A stretch of 64,000 bases of DNA from NCBI GenBank assembly GCA_032622095.1, contig CP136063.1, positions 178,601,956 to 178,665,955 on the forward strand, in the 5' to 3' direction. The notes beneath the pieces were generated by a model. The model had not been told where the DNA came from and did no database searches. It saw only the letters and a program-made list of their open reading frames with translations. Below are positions 36,901 through 48,900 of this stretch, piece after piece (within the stretch, counting starts at the first letter, position 1; the number at the start of each line of letters is the position of its first letter). This stretch comes from Siphonodentalium dalli (lineage: Eukaryota; Mollusca; Scaphopoda; Gadilida; Siphonodentaliidae). Both the position numbers and the translations under genes were made by a program.

Positions 36901-39900
36901 CGTATGTTGAATTCTCGGTGGGTGTGAGCATTTGACAGACTGAAAATAGTAAAAAGGGGGGATGCACTGGGGGAGATATCATGTACACCAGGTAAACAAA
37001 CTACTATAGTATAAGCTGTGAATCTTTAAAACAGGATATTAACAAAACTGGATAATGAAATAGATACCTGGTAAACAATTCAGCAGGTATAATTTCTGAT
37101 AACAAATTTGTGCGGAACTTATCCAAGATGCATGTATCCATGAGAACAAGTGGACGGACAGACGCATGCCCACTGTCATTCATCAGAACATACAGCAATG
37201 ACCTAAACATTCAACCCCTTAACCACAGCAGAACTGTGGGTAACTTTTCAGGATTTAGTCCGAAATATGACTTGTTGCCTTCATGAGAGCTTTCCGATGA
37301 ATTTCCACAAGCCATATTTCAAACTGAATCCTGAAACTATACCTATAATTCTGATGTGGTTAAGGGGTCGATTATTTAGGGCATTACTGTATGTCGAGTT
37401 TGTTACAAATTTGTCAAAGTTTGCATCAACAAAATTGAGGAATTGAATGTTAACTCTGAGTTGTTCCATAATAAATGTATTTCCCTTGTCATTTCAGGTG
37501 TTCATGCACCTATGTATGTGATGGAGACTACAATGTACCTGTGAGTGCAGATGTTGCCATGAGATTGAAAAAGTTGAGACCAAGCTAAAGGAAGTGACAA
37601 AAGCGATTTCATAGGAAGAAGGACACTTCAAGTGTATCACAGAGACTGTCCCCTTCAGGAGTGTGTGCCTGGACCCATGGCTACTTGAAGTTGCATCCAT
37701 GGTTAGGATACCAGCAACAGTATAGTCATCCGTTTAATGGACCTCTGCACAACAAATACAGGCATATCGCATAGACAGTTTATTCGGTGGTGCTATGGCT
37801 ACCATGGTTTGCATAACTGCAGACCTCTTCCATCGTGTGTTGTGAATGGCATCAGTAATTTCAGTATGCTTTCCCAAATGATGGTGGAAATTACAGGGGC
37901 TTTCGTTTGCCCGAGCTGGAGAAATGCATGAATAAATGAATGAAATCTTAATAGTTTGTTACAATGTATCTCCCTAATCTTCATCTCCCATATATGACTG
38001 AAAATAATTTCATTCATTTGATAACGTTTGACTCTGGAATGGCCAAATTGTTTGATATTTAACTTTGTTTTTATTTAAAAAAAAATTATTTTCAAGTGAC
38101 AAATTTCCCCCCACTTTTCATAGTTTGATCCTGAAATTGCCAGAAAAATGTTTTTTTTTATAATTCCCTTTTTTTTTTATTAAAATATATTTTTTTCCAA
38201 GCGACATATTTTTTTAATCACACAATTGATTATTTGATCCTGAAATGGCGAGAAAAATGACTTGAGATTTAAATTTGTTTTTATTTAAATTCATTCTTTC
38301 AAATGTCCAGGTCTGGATAGCTACCCACAACCCAGCACCTACATGACAAAAAATTGTCTCATGGTTTCATTGCTTATTTTGCTTTATAAAGTCATGAAAC
38401 GAAGATTCCAGAACATGATGTAGCCCAGCCCCCCCCCCCCCCCCCCCCCCCCAACACCAGCGCCTACTTGAGAAAAATCATGGTTTTATTGCTTATTTTG
38501 CTTTATATAGTCACGAAACAATGAGAAATTAACTTCTTCCGAGAAAATGTTGTTTGAGTCAGGGTTTGGGTGGGGGTAAGATATCCAGGCTAGGAAGGGA
38601 AGAAGTCCAGGACCTACATGACAAAAAATCATCTTTGGGGTTTTATTGATTATTTTGCTTTATAGTCATGAAATGGCAAGAAATAGACTTCTCCTGAGAA
38701 GGTGATGTATGGAACTAATCTGCATAAAATGATAAAATAATGATTTTGGTTCACTATTTTTAAAGCAAACGTTTTTTATGGTCGTTATTGTTGTCACATT
38801 TTTGTATATTATAATAAAAAAGAATGAGTCAGAGGAAAATTGGAAAAAAAAACTTGAACCCCATACAATGCTGAGGATGCGGCCCATTTTGGGAGGGGCT
38901 GGTGTGTTTACCCTGAACATAGATATTATATTATTCAGCGTAATAACACTCCAGTATTTACTTTTTCAACTCAACGAATGGAAGAAGCCATGGTATACTG
39001 TATAGATCTGTTTGATCATATTAAAATCATTTTCACAAAGATGATACATGCAGATACGTAGACAGCATAGCCACCCAAGAAGCCCTTCTGATAGTTCAGC
39101 CAGAAACGTAATTAGTACTCTTCTTGTGGGACTTGAAAGCAGAAATCTGCGAAAGCGGTCACGTATCCCATGCATTTCATATCAACAATAGGTTGAAAGT
39201 TAATAAATTTCGAAGTTCCCGTGGACCTACACACAGAAATTGGAATCACTGACTTTTATGCAATTTTTTTAGATTTTTTTGGCGTTATAGGCATTAGGGA
39301 TCAGAAGAATGGCAGGTAATTTTCTGGAGATTCCTCCACCACCATTCACTTCGACCCGTGAATTGTAACAACAAAAGCATCAATCTCAGGGTTTTCGGCA
39401 TATATAGTTAGAAAAAGCATTGATCTACAATCTTACCGCGAGCATAGCATCTATTCGTTGATTTATTCCAGGTTTTATCGCACGTTAACAAATTTGTTTC
39501 ACCTGTTAGCTAGGTGGTGCCGCCGAAGATAGCCGGAACTCCTCGATTCCAATTTCTGTGGTCTTCGGCAAATCGGAAAATCGGGTAGTACGAAAACTGG
39601 TATTCGGAGCCGGAACATTGTTATCGGTCAAAACAATCAGCCCACGACAAAGGTCTATTAAAAGTATCAGGTTCTGCCTTCCCAGCTGGTCCATTAAGCG
39701 TTGTTTCATTGTGTAATATGGTCAAATGACCAAGTGTTAAACAGAATAAAATGTCAAGAAAGGGATTTTGGTGTCATTAGACGCAGAATAACACATCCAA
39801 ACTATCCAGAAATTCAAGTTGGCGTTCAACATAGCCACCGAAACTAATAAATAGCTAGGGCAAATTACTCACAAAGTCAAATTGACCAAACACGAATACA

Positions 39901-42900
39901 GTCTCGATATGGACATCTGATTGTTAACAATATGATTTGGGTGTGCATGGCTGAGAATGTGTCGACATTTCAAGATGGCTACCAAAATGGTCGTCGAAAA
40001 ATTGTCAAAATTTGAGTGATATCAATATCAGTATGATTAAATAATTAGCCAGTACAATTTTCCAACGTATTGATTCCCATTTATCGGGACAACAATTTTT
40101 CAAACAAAGCAGTATCTTAGTGTAAACATATTTTTATTTCCAAATCCAAACATAATACACATAATACACAAGTGACATAAATATATAACATATAAGAGAT
40201 AAATGTATGGAAATGAGGATCAGACAACAAGCCCGAGGGCTTATATGAAGTCTTCTCCTCTTTGGCGACATGCCCCTTCCTCAATAAGTGAGGGAGGGGT
40301 ATCGATCAGACGGGAAAGGATATAAATAACGTTTTTTAAAGGAGAAGTAACTAAGTTTGAGTTGGGGATGGAAACAGCGGGAAGATAGTGTTAGGGATAG
40401 CAGGAGGGAGAGAGATAGAGAGAGAAAGAGAGAGAGAATGAGAGAGAGTGAGAAAGTGGAGGGGCAGAGTTTTCAATAATTTAGTTGCTGCGTCATGAAA
40501 ATTATGCTCGTAGTAATATGCATGCGTCAGGCTCTTCGTTAGATTCAAACCTGCTAGTCACACACTAAGAGGGCATTTTGCAATTATGGCGAGCGATGAG
40601 CTTAATTGTTTTCAAACATGTACGAAAAAAAACAGATGTCAATAGCTACGTGCAGACATGATTATCGATGAACGATTGCCAGTAAACATATGGTCCCGGC
40701 GGTTCATTCAGCAAATTGTGTAGCGCAAAAAATGCGTGATATGACATACCAGCTGGCATGATGCTACGCTGAAACCAGGTAACATATTCTGATATATAAT
40801 CACGCATAAGAGCGAATATTTCCCATTACAATTCACACAAAAGTCACACAACACCCACGTGCGCTTATATACTTTGAATTCTAGCTGGTTTATTTGCATC
40901 ATACGCGTCACTTCACCCATAAGTGTATTGTAAACGTAGCTGTGGATATAAAATCGATCTGACTATATACCTATCGTGTTCCCGGCCATTCAAGTGTACC
41001 CTCACAACAAGAGAGCACTGTTTATTCGAGCGGGGATTATGTCCGTCTTTCCTGACGATGTATGATAATTACATGGTCCCAATGAGGGAGTATTCACTCT
41101 TATTTGATGATTGATCTATATAAATCGCCTATAAATACGAATATTCCCCTCCGCTCACCGCAACTTATAACCTGGGTAACTTTATAATAATTTCAGGAAC
41201 CTGGGTAACTTTGTCTTTGTCACAGAAAACCGACGAGAGTGTCTATTCAGCCTAACTCACGGCCCTATTGGATCCACCAGACCCGGTTATGTGGTTTTAG
41301 TGCTACAGGTCAAAGTTCGGGAGTAGCATTTCCATATATGGAAGTCATGAATATTCAAAATCACTAAAACCACGGAACCTGCGCTGGATGAATCTCTGAA
41401 ACCATGGAACGGGACTGGGTGAATCCAATACGACCGCGACTCAGTGGTCTCGCTTGTTGGACCAATTCCAATCAGCCTTCACGGAAAATAACACCTCACT
41501 GCCCGAACTAGACCAAACAAAACCAGTCGACGCAATGGTCAAATCTGAGATCAGTATCGTCGATGTAACTGCATTGCTATGAAACATCAAACCCCATAAG
41601 GCCATGTGTCCTGATCTCATATATACCGAACCAGATACTTAAAACGTGTGCCGAAGAAATTTGCCTATACCAGGCATATTCAACAAATAACTAAAGACAG
41701 AGTATCCAATAATGACCGTTATGTTATGATGATCACCATAATCGGGAGGAATTCCTACCCAACGATCAATCAATCATAAAACTACAGCGTTGATTACTCC
41801 CTCAGTTATTGGTAGATGAATGGTAATTGTGTAACATCACTGGAGATATTTATAAACATGTTTACAAAGTATTTCCTCAAGTTTGCAGTTCGGATGGTGC
41901 ATGCGGATATACCTTATTGTTGCATGCACATGATTCAAATTGTTTTATCCGCCCATTGCACTATAGAAATAAAAGCAGAGCAGATAGTTATTTCTATTCG
42001 GGAGCACACATGGCATGACAGTGTGGATCAAAATCTGGAAAAGCGTGATCTGGTCCAAATTATAGCCCGGTCTGTATGCAACACAACAATTAATGTTGAC
42101 TACATATGGAAAATACTTCGAAAAGATGAACTTTGCGGAACTACACCAAATACCATTTATTTGGAGACATTTATTGTTTTAAATGGGCTAGCGGACCGTC
42201 AACGTTTTCATCATTTCAGCAATCGAATGAGAAATTAAGTAGCCTTGATGTTTTCGGAACATATTGAGACGATTAACTATTATTGAAAGGGTCATCGGAT
42301 ACACATAAACTAAACAGTGGTTGTCTGAAAATCACCAGTGAACAATCGAATTACCCCACAGTGTAAATACGAAATAAACGTTTCAGATATAGCCGTGGTG
42401 GACTTTTCACCTTTAAAACGTTGCTGAAATTGTTAGTACTTAAAAATATAATACAGAGTAATACAAACATGTGCTGGTTCACACAGAATAACATATGCTT
42501 CGTGCACGAATGCAGATAGCATATAAGGGCCAGCTCGCCCCAGGCCGTTTTTGGGGCGAGCTGGCCCACCTTTCAGGGGCGAGCTGGCCCGGGTATTACA
42601 TTTGTATTAAAGTTGTAAATAAGTTAATATATATTAATATATTAATTTCTTAAGTTCAGATTATGATATATTTCAGAGTTATGTCCATCAATTTTGACAT
42701 TTATATTACTTTAGGCACGTTTGTTAGCAAAGATAATAGCCATGCAGTTTATCACACTAGTTGGTTTGAACGACGAACCGGCGAATTCATAAATAACAAT
42801 AATGAACTGTTTTCACATTCTGGATATTAAAGTTTCTCTTATTCTCTGAGTTCATCTCACTATCTCTGGAGTTTGGGAACCCCTTTGAAGCCGTTATTAT

Positions 42901-45900
42901 ATCCCCATTCATATCCTATCAAAACAATAGAAGCAGGTTGTTTACACAGTAACCAATCGACTAATCACACCTCACACTTCAGTGGATGAGATGGCTTCAG
43001 TGTGATAGATAATCACTTTCATATGCCGACCACATACCGTATATAAGCAGTGCAATATTTATCTGACATCATAACCACAAATATGTTCCGTTGCATCTGC
43101 GAATATATACAACGGCAGTGGCTCAACTCAAGCACATTTTCGATCGAGGAATGGAGTATATTCCGACATGACGTTCGGACAAATAATGATCCCGAATGTG
43201 TGTATATTTAATTCAACATTCCAAATTCAATGATACACATCTTGGGTATCAGTTGACCGATTTGGGTATCACTTTGTATGGTATCACTTGACTCGGGTAT
43301 CACTTGACTGTAAGCCAGAGAAAGCAAGCAAAACGACCCCAAAACGACAACTTAAATAAGACATTATCCCTTGGGGCGAGCTGGCCCGGGCGAGCTGGCT
43401 CGGGGCGAGCTGGCCCATGTCGACTGGGGCGAGCTGGTCCTGGGGCGAGTGGGCCCGTTTCCGTCATATCACGCATTTTTTGCGCTACACAATTTGCTGA
43501 ATGAACCACCGGGACCATATGTTTACTGGCAATCGTTCATCGATAATCATGTCTGCACGTAGCTATTGACATCTGTTTTTTTCGTACATGTTTGAAAACA
43601 ATTAAGCTCATCGCTCGCCATAATTGCAAAATGCCCTCTTAGTATGTGACTAGCAGGTTTGAATCTAACGAAGATACTGCTTTGTTTGAAAAATTGTTGT
43701 CCCGATAAGTGGGAATCAATACGTTGGAAAATTGTACTGGCTAATTATTTAATCATACTGATATTGATATCACTCAAATTTTGACAATTTTTCGACGACC
43801 ATTTTGGTAGCCATCTTGAAATGTCGACACATTCTCAGCCATGCACACCCAAATCATATTGTTAACAATCAGATGTCCATATCGAGACTGTATTCGTGTT
43901 TGGTCAATTTGACTTTGTGAGTAATTTGCCCTAGCTATTTATTAGTTTCGGTGGCTATGTTGAACGCCAACTTGAATTTCTGGATAGTTTGGATGTGTTA
44001 TTCTGCGTCTAATGACACCAAAATCCCTTTCTTGACATTTTATTCTGTTTAACACTTGGTCATTTGACCATATTACACAATGAAACAACGCTTAATGGAC
44101 CAGCTGGGAAGGCAGAACCTGATACTTTTAATAGACCTTTGTCGTGGGCTGATTGTTTTGACCGATAACAATGTTCCGGCTCCGAATACCAGTTTTCGTA
44201 CTACCCGATTTTCCGATTTGCCGAAGACCACAGAAATTGGAATCGAGGAGTTCCGGCTATCTTCGGCGGCACCACCTAGCTAACAGGTGAAACAAATTTG
44301 TTAACGTGCGATAAAACCTGGAATAAATCAACGAATAGATGCTATGCTCGCGGTAAGATTGTAGATCAATGCTTTTTCTAACTATATATGCCGAAAACCC
44401 TGAGATTGATGCTTTTGTTGTTACAATTCACGGGTCGAAGTGAATGGTGGTGGAGGAATCTCCAGAAAATTACCTGCCATTCTTCTGATCCCTAATGCCT
44501 ATAACTCCAAAAAAATCTAAAAAAATTGCATAAAAGTCAGTGATTCCAATTTCTGTGGACCTACATGTAGATCATGCCACGAATACCTACTCCAGCGGCA
44601 CGGGAGTTGAGATTCATGGCATGATCTGCTGTGGTCCTATTCTGACAGTCACAGTGACACACGAACTTCGTCCAAATATGTACGAATTTACTCCGGATTT
44701 TTTTGGCCACGCGAATAATTCATGTCGTATTATTCAATATTTTATTACACACATAAATACATTCCGAATTCACGATTTCCAACGAAAACGAAACATGTTT
44801 GTGAACTAAAACAAAACCACGCAGAAACCGATTTCGATAACACAATGTCAACAGAATGCCGCAAGGTGATTAATGATGTCACGGGTCAAAAATAAATTAC
44901 ACCCAATCTGCAGTTCGCGTTTACTGCTGTGCGCATACCAGGGGGGTTTCCTGGAATGCGAATCGATAGCGGCTAATCTTGGGACGATTAATTTCGTTCT
45001 CAGAACGACTCTGTTGGTCTAATAAGCGGGGAAATGGGTAAAATATGAACTTCGCGACGGCAACTTTAAGCCAATGCATTCTCTTATATATGCGAGGCGA
45101 CCTATGGTCGACTCGCATATATAAGAGAATGCATTGGCACAGGGCCGTTCTGTTGGGTAAAGGGTTAAGTGCATGCAAAATTGCTAAGATAGAGCATGGT
45201 GGTATGACTAGCTGACCCGATTGTCGGGCAATGATCACTATATTTATTTTTTATTATAGTGGTATCAGGGGAAGAAAAACGATAGTCATACAATATAATA
45301 CAATACTAACTTAGTGCTGGATGTGGTATCTTGCATATATCCAGCTCAACTGGAAGTCTCACATCTACTAACAGATGGTCGTTGTTATCTTCAATAAGCT
45401 TTGAGTAATCCTGGAATAGAAGCAAGTACAACATACAGCAAAAACACAACAGTGATGCAAACCTGGAAACAGTGTGCATGTCATTTGCAGAATGAGTTCA
45501 CCAGACGGTGGGCTAGTGTCACCAAATTCAACGTCTGGGAACCTCATTTTGCTTAGGCCTAACTGCTATGGGAGACATAGGATCATTTGAAGTTGATGAT
45601 GTTCACACATGATTCATTTTATCGTCTGTAAATTAGGGGGATAGAGAAACTTCCCAGAAGGGAAAAAGTAACTAAAACAATGTTAATTTGAGACTATAGA
45701 TACTTCCCAGAAGATGAGGCCTGAGCAGAATGAGGTCCCCAAAATTTGGTGATGCTAGCACATTTCTGCAAGTGACAAACACTGTTTGCAGGTTTGCACC
45801 GATGACAAGAGAGGAGATTTGGCACTCATACTTGAAACGCACATGCTACCAATGTGTTGGAAAGTGGATATACCAGTGACTGGAATAGCAGCAGTATTTT

Positions 45901-48900
45901 AATTCATTTTGTACAATGCTTTGATTAAGATATGTTTTGTCCTAGGTCCAGAAAGGCAAATAGATCAAAATTATTATAATAATAACGCTTTCTCTACTAA
46001 ATGGATTTTCCACCCTGTTATAATTGTATATATTGCAATGATCTATTATTCATCTGGAGGGATTTGCAGATGTAAGCAGATGACAGACAGGCAAATATAT
46101 AATACAGCTGCAGAAGGATTAGTATTAATCAATGGGAAATGTTCCGACTATGGTCGTTTGTTGAACTTATTATTTGAACATTTCCTACTACTGGTCAATG
46201 AGTATTTAGTATAGAAAGGATTAACAATTTTTCATATTTATTGGAGGGAAATGTTCATATAATAAGTTCAACAAATGACTTGTTGGTTAAACTTATTATC
46301 TGAGCATTTCCTATGGGATAACTACTTGTCAATGATGCTTTAGTATAGAAAGGGTTAATTAAGAGTCAAGGAAACACCATTGCAGAGGCACGTGCAAAGA
46401 GATAAAACAATGTCGAAAGAGGATGACAATCCAGCATTGGTTTAACATTAGCTATTATATATAGGTTTTGTTGTCCAATATCATTTTAAAGTTTCTTCTA
46501 TTATCTTCTATGAATTTTAACAGAAAGTGTGGCTATTTTTTAACATTATCATATATTTGATTAGAAATATATATTTTAAAACAATTAGCAGCAATATATG
46601 TGCAACAACAGATGTTTCTCTTGTGTGGTTTTAGTAAATAACTAGCTGATGTGCCCGACTTCGTCCGGGATATTTAGGGATTTCGTTTTGATCGCCTATG
46701 TCTGGGCAGAATATTAGGAGAAAGAAAAAACCTATTGTTCCATCGGTACAGAAACATCCCTATATGAGCATAAATGAGCAAGTGTTAAGGTCAAGGATAC
46801 GGTCGCACATGAAATATGACCCGCCCAAATTGTTCCCGGGAACAAAGTAGGCCTACATACCAAATTTGAGTCGGATTGGTCGAGCAGTTTTCGAGTCTAT
46901 AACACACATACATACAGACAGAATTTCCAAAATATATAATAGATAATTGAAAGTGTCAAGGAGTTTCATAGAATTTGGTGTTGTTGTTGGAAGTGTTGCC
47001 GTGAAGAGATAGAGCATCTTTAACCCTTTCAGTGCCAAGTCCGATTTTTGTATCAACCCATATTTCCTTGATCATTTTTCAAATTTATTGATTATAATAA
47101 TGTGATACATTGATGGAAAGAGCTCTTATCACATTATCGGACTTGGCACTGAAAGGGTTAAAGTAGATGACATGATTTAATTTGGATGTACTACAAACTC
47201 ATCTATTATAACAAAAGGATGTGTTGAAGTGGACAAATACCATCTCCAATCCACGACTTTAGTGTTGAAACGATTTTTCTTTATTCGATGCCAACGAATT
47301 GTTCACAAAAAGTCAACTCCAGAATCCCAAGTTGATTAGTCGCATTAAATTAAGCACGCAGTGCACACACTATGTTTTAAGGAAACAATGGTACAATACA
47401 ATATACCAACAAAGGCCAGTAGAATTACTTACACAAACACCAGTTATGAAATTGACAATGTCGCTAATGAATAAACATTGTTGCGCAATGATCCTTTGAT
47501 GTTCTTTCAATTTGTGTCACGTCACATCTGTCATCAGTTTAATGGAATAAGCGAGATCACTGAGTCGCTACCATATTGGTTGATTGCTTGGATTGTATTT
47601 TATATATAGAAAATGATCTTCGCTTTGCAAATTTATAAAACAAGAGCACTGACAATAGTATATAATAATTATAACCAATATGTTTATTGCATATTCTCTG
47701 TCACTATGTGTGTAATCAATTCAGTATGAGTATGGACTAATGTGTCCGAATATGGTATGATGAATGTGTCATAATACAACGCTAAATGAGAAACCTATAC
47801 ACAATGAAACCCAATCTAATTTAGACAAGACACCCGGTATTAATTAGCTGGATGGATACAAATTTAGTAGTGCCTTCCTATCGTAACACACACGAAAAAT
47901 AGGAACAGCAGTTATCTTGCAGTGATTTTATAGTACTCAATAGCCACATAGTAAATTGGAAGTCTTCCATGGGAATGAGGGTTGTCAATTAGCAGGGTTT
48001 CCACTAGGGGTTGGAGGAATGTGGCCGTATTTGCGAAGCACGCACCGGGCGCCCTGTCGGGAGAAGATTTGGATGTTTATCACTGAAAAGTAGCCATTTC
48101 CTTGCACTTGGGACAACAAGCAGGAACATTGAAGCTTCGTATAGAAACCAAATTAAAACAGACCGCCTTTCTTAGATCTCAAGTTAATGAACTAACAGCA
48201 CGTAAGCAACACAGCATACAATGGATACACCGACTTTTATAACAGTAGCATTATTAAAAGCCGACATCAAAGACTATTGCGGTTGGCAAAATACAAATTG
48301 TCATACTGTCTAGCAGTAACAGGTGTTAGTTACGTCATGAGCATTAAAATTAAAACTTAAATTAAAATGCGAGAGGCTGATTACTACTAAACATTCGCCG
48401 GACAAAGCATTACCCAGGATAGTGTAGACAACTGTGCACCTGGTCCGCGCTACAGATCATGTCTTATTCAGGCACCAAGTGTAGGATTCCTTGCAAACTG
48501 TTAATCATCAGTGTCGGTGATAGCTCGTCCTGCGTAAAAAGCGGACCAAGGTCTGTCGCTATTTTGTGACCCATATTAAGTCAAGGTTGTGGACGAGAAT
48601 GAGGCCGCTGGACGGCCGGCCGGCCTGTAGCGGAAACCCTGCAATTAGTCAACTTCGACTCGATTTTTGACTGTCGATTAGTCGACTACAAAAAACCTTA
48701 GTCATTTCAACACTACACGAATTCATATACCATGAAAAGGTCTTTTCGTGAGAAACAACTAAAATTTATGTAGTGTTGATGTCAACGATGTCAAAGCTAT
48801 TCATAGCAACCAATATCAACATTGTAGTAGTGTGGACTAACATTATCGTTAATCAGTTCTAAGAACATTGAATGGTTTAATAATAATCCGACTTTAATAA

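Larger units (their letters stand above)
35105..37939 (+). pseudogene. Broken P2X7 C-terminal ('ballast') domain-like gene, two exons
   Basis: Exon 1 (35105-35294, 'gtgagt' donor) reads, after one frame slip in a T run, [14 protein letters not shown] and [14 protein letters not shown], ending ENRVRKW. Exon 2 (from 37498 after 'gtcatttcag') starts CSCTYVC. After a slip it gives [15 protein letters not shown], then [20 protein letters not shown], then [17 protein letters not shown] and LPSCVVNGI, and finally [17 protein letters not shown]. These Cys clusters, CIT..P.F..VCL and RHIAYRQF.RW..GY are the signature of the zinc-binding domain at the C-terminus of vertebrate P2X7 and of many stand-alone invertebrate proteins. 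At least three frameshifts and two stops break it here. Its own function is unknown. Confidence 0.75.
34878..45065. mobile_element. 10.19-kb TTAA-target insertion with 15-bp inverted ends
   Basis: Left end AGTCGACGTCGCGAA; right end (reverse complement) AGTTGCCGTCGCGAA; 13 of 15 match. TTAA at 34874-34877 and 45066-45069. Removing the insert and one TTAA gives 'tgtgTTAAgccaatgca', which is exactly the sequence in the intact MITE near 20568. TTAA duplications are the hallmark of piggyBac and Kolobok transposons; the ends do not start CCC, so a standard piggyBac is unlikely. No transposase is recognisable. The cargo is a broken P2X7-ballast-like gene, a LINE fragment and a long inverted repeat. 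Confidence 0.8.
34527..45164. mobile_element. piggyBac-like CCCTTT MITE split by a 10.19-kb insertion
   Basis: Left part 34527-34877 and right part 45066-45164 reproduce, in order, the intact element at 20278-20670. Outer TTAA at 34523-34526 and 45165-45168. Confidence 0.85.
30933..45310 (-). other. MOCS3: Last intron of MOCS3 (14.4 kb)
   Basis: Contains the 10.19-kb TTAA insertion. 31140-31600 has only a small stem near 31470 ('gctccctttgggagc'). 32140-33490 and 33610-33930 show no recognisable element. Confidence 0.8.

Noticed and set aside
43300-43562. Arg/Gly/Pro-rich ORFs
   Set aside because: Translations of the GGGGCGAGCTGGCCC minisatellite on both strands.
39506-44283. Two identical 67-residue ORFs as a conserved gene pair
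   Set aside because: They are identical because they sit in the two arms of a young inverted repeat, not because of protein-level constraint. No family is recognisable.
34878-45065. Calling the 10-kb unit a standard piggyBac
   Set aside because: TTAA fits, but the ends start AGT rather than CCC and no DDE transposase is visible. The superfamily is left open.
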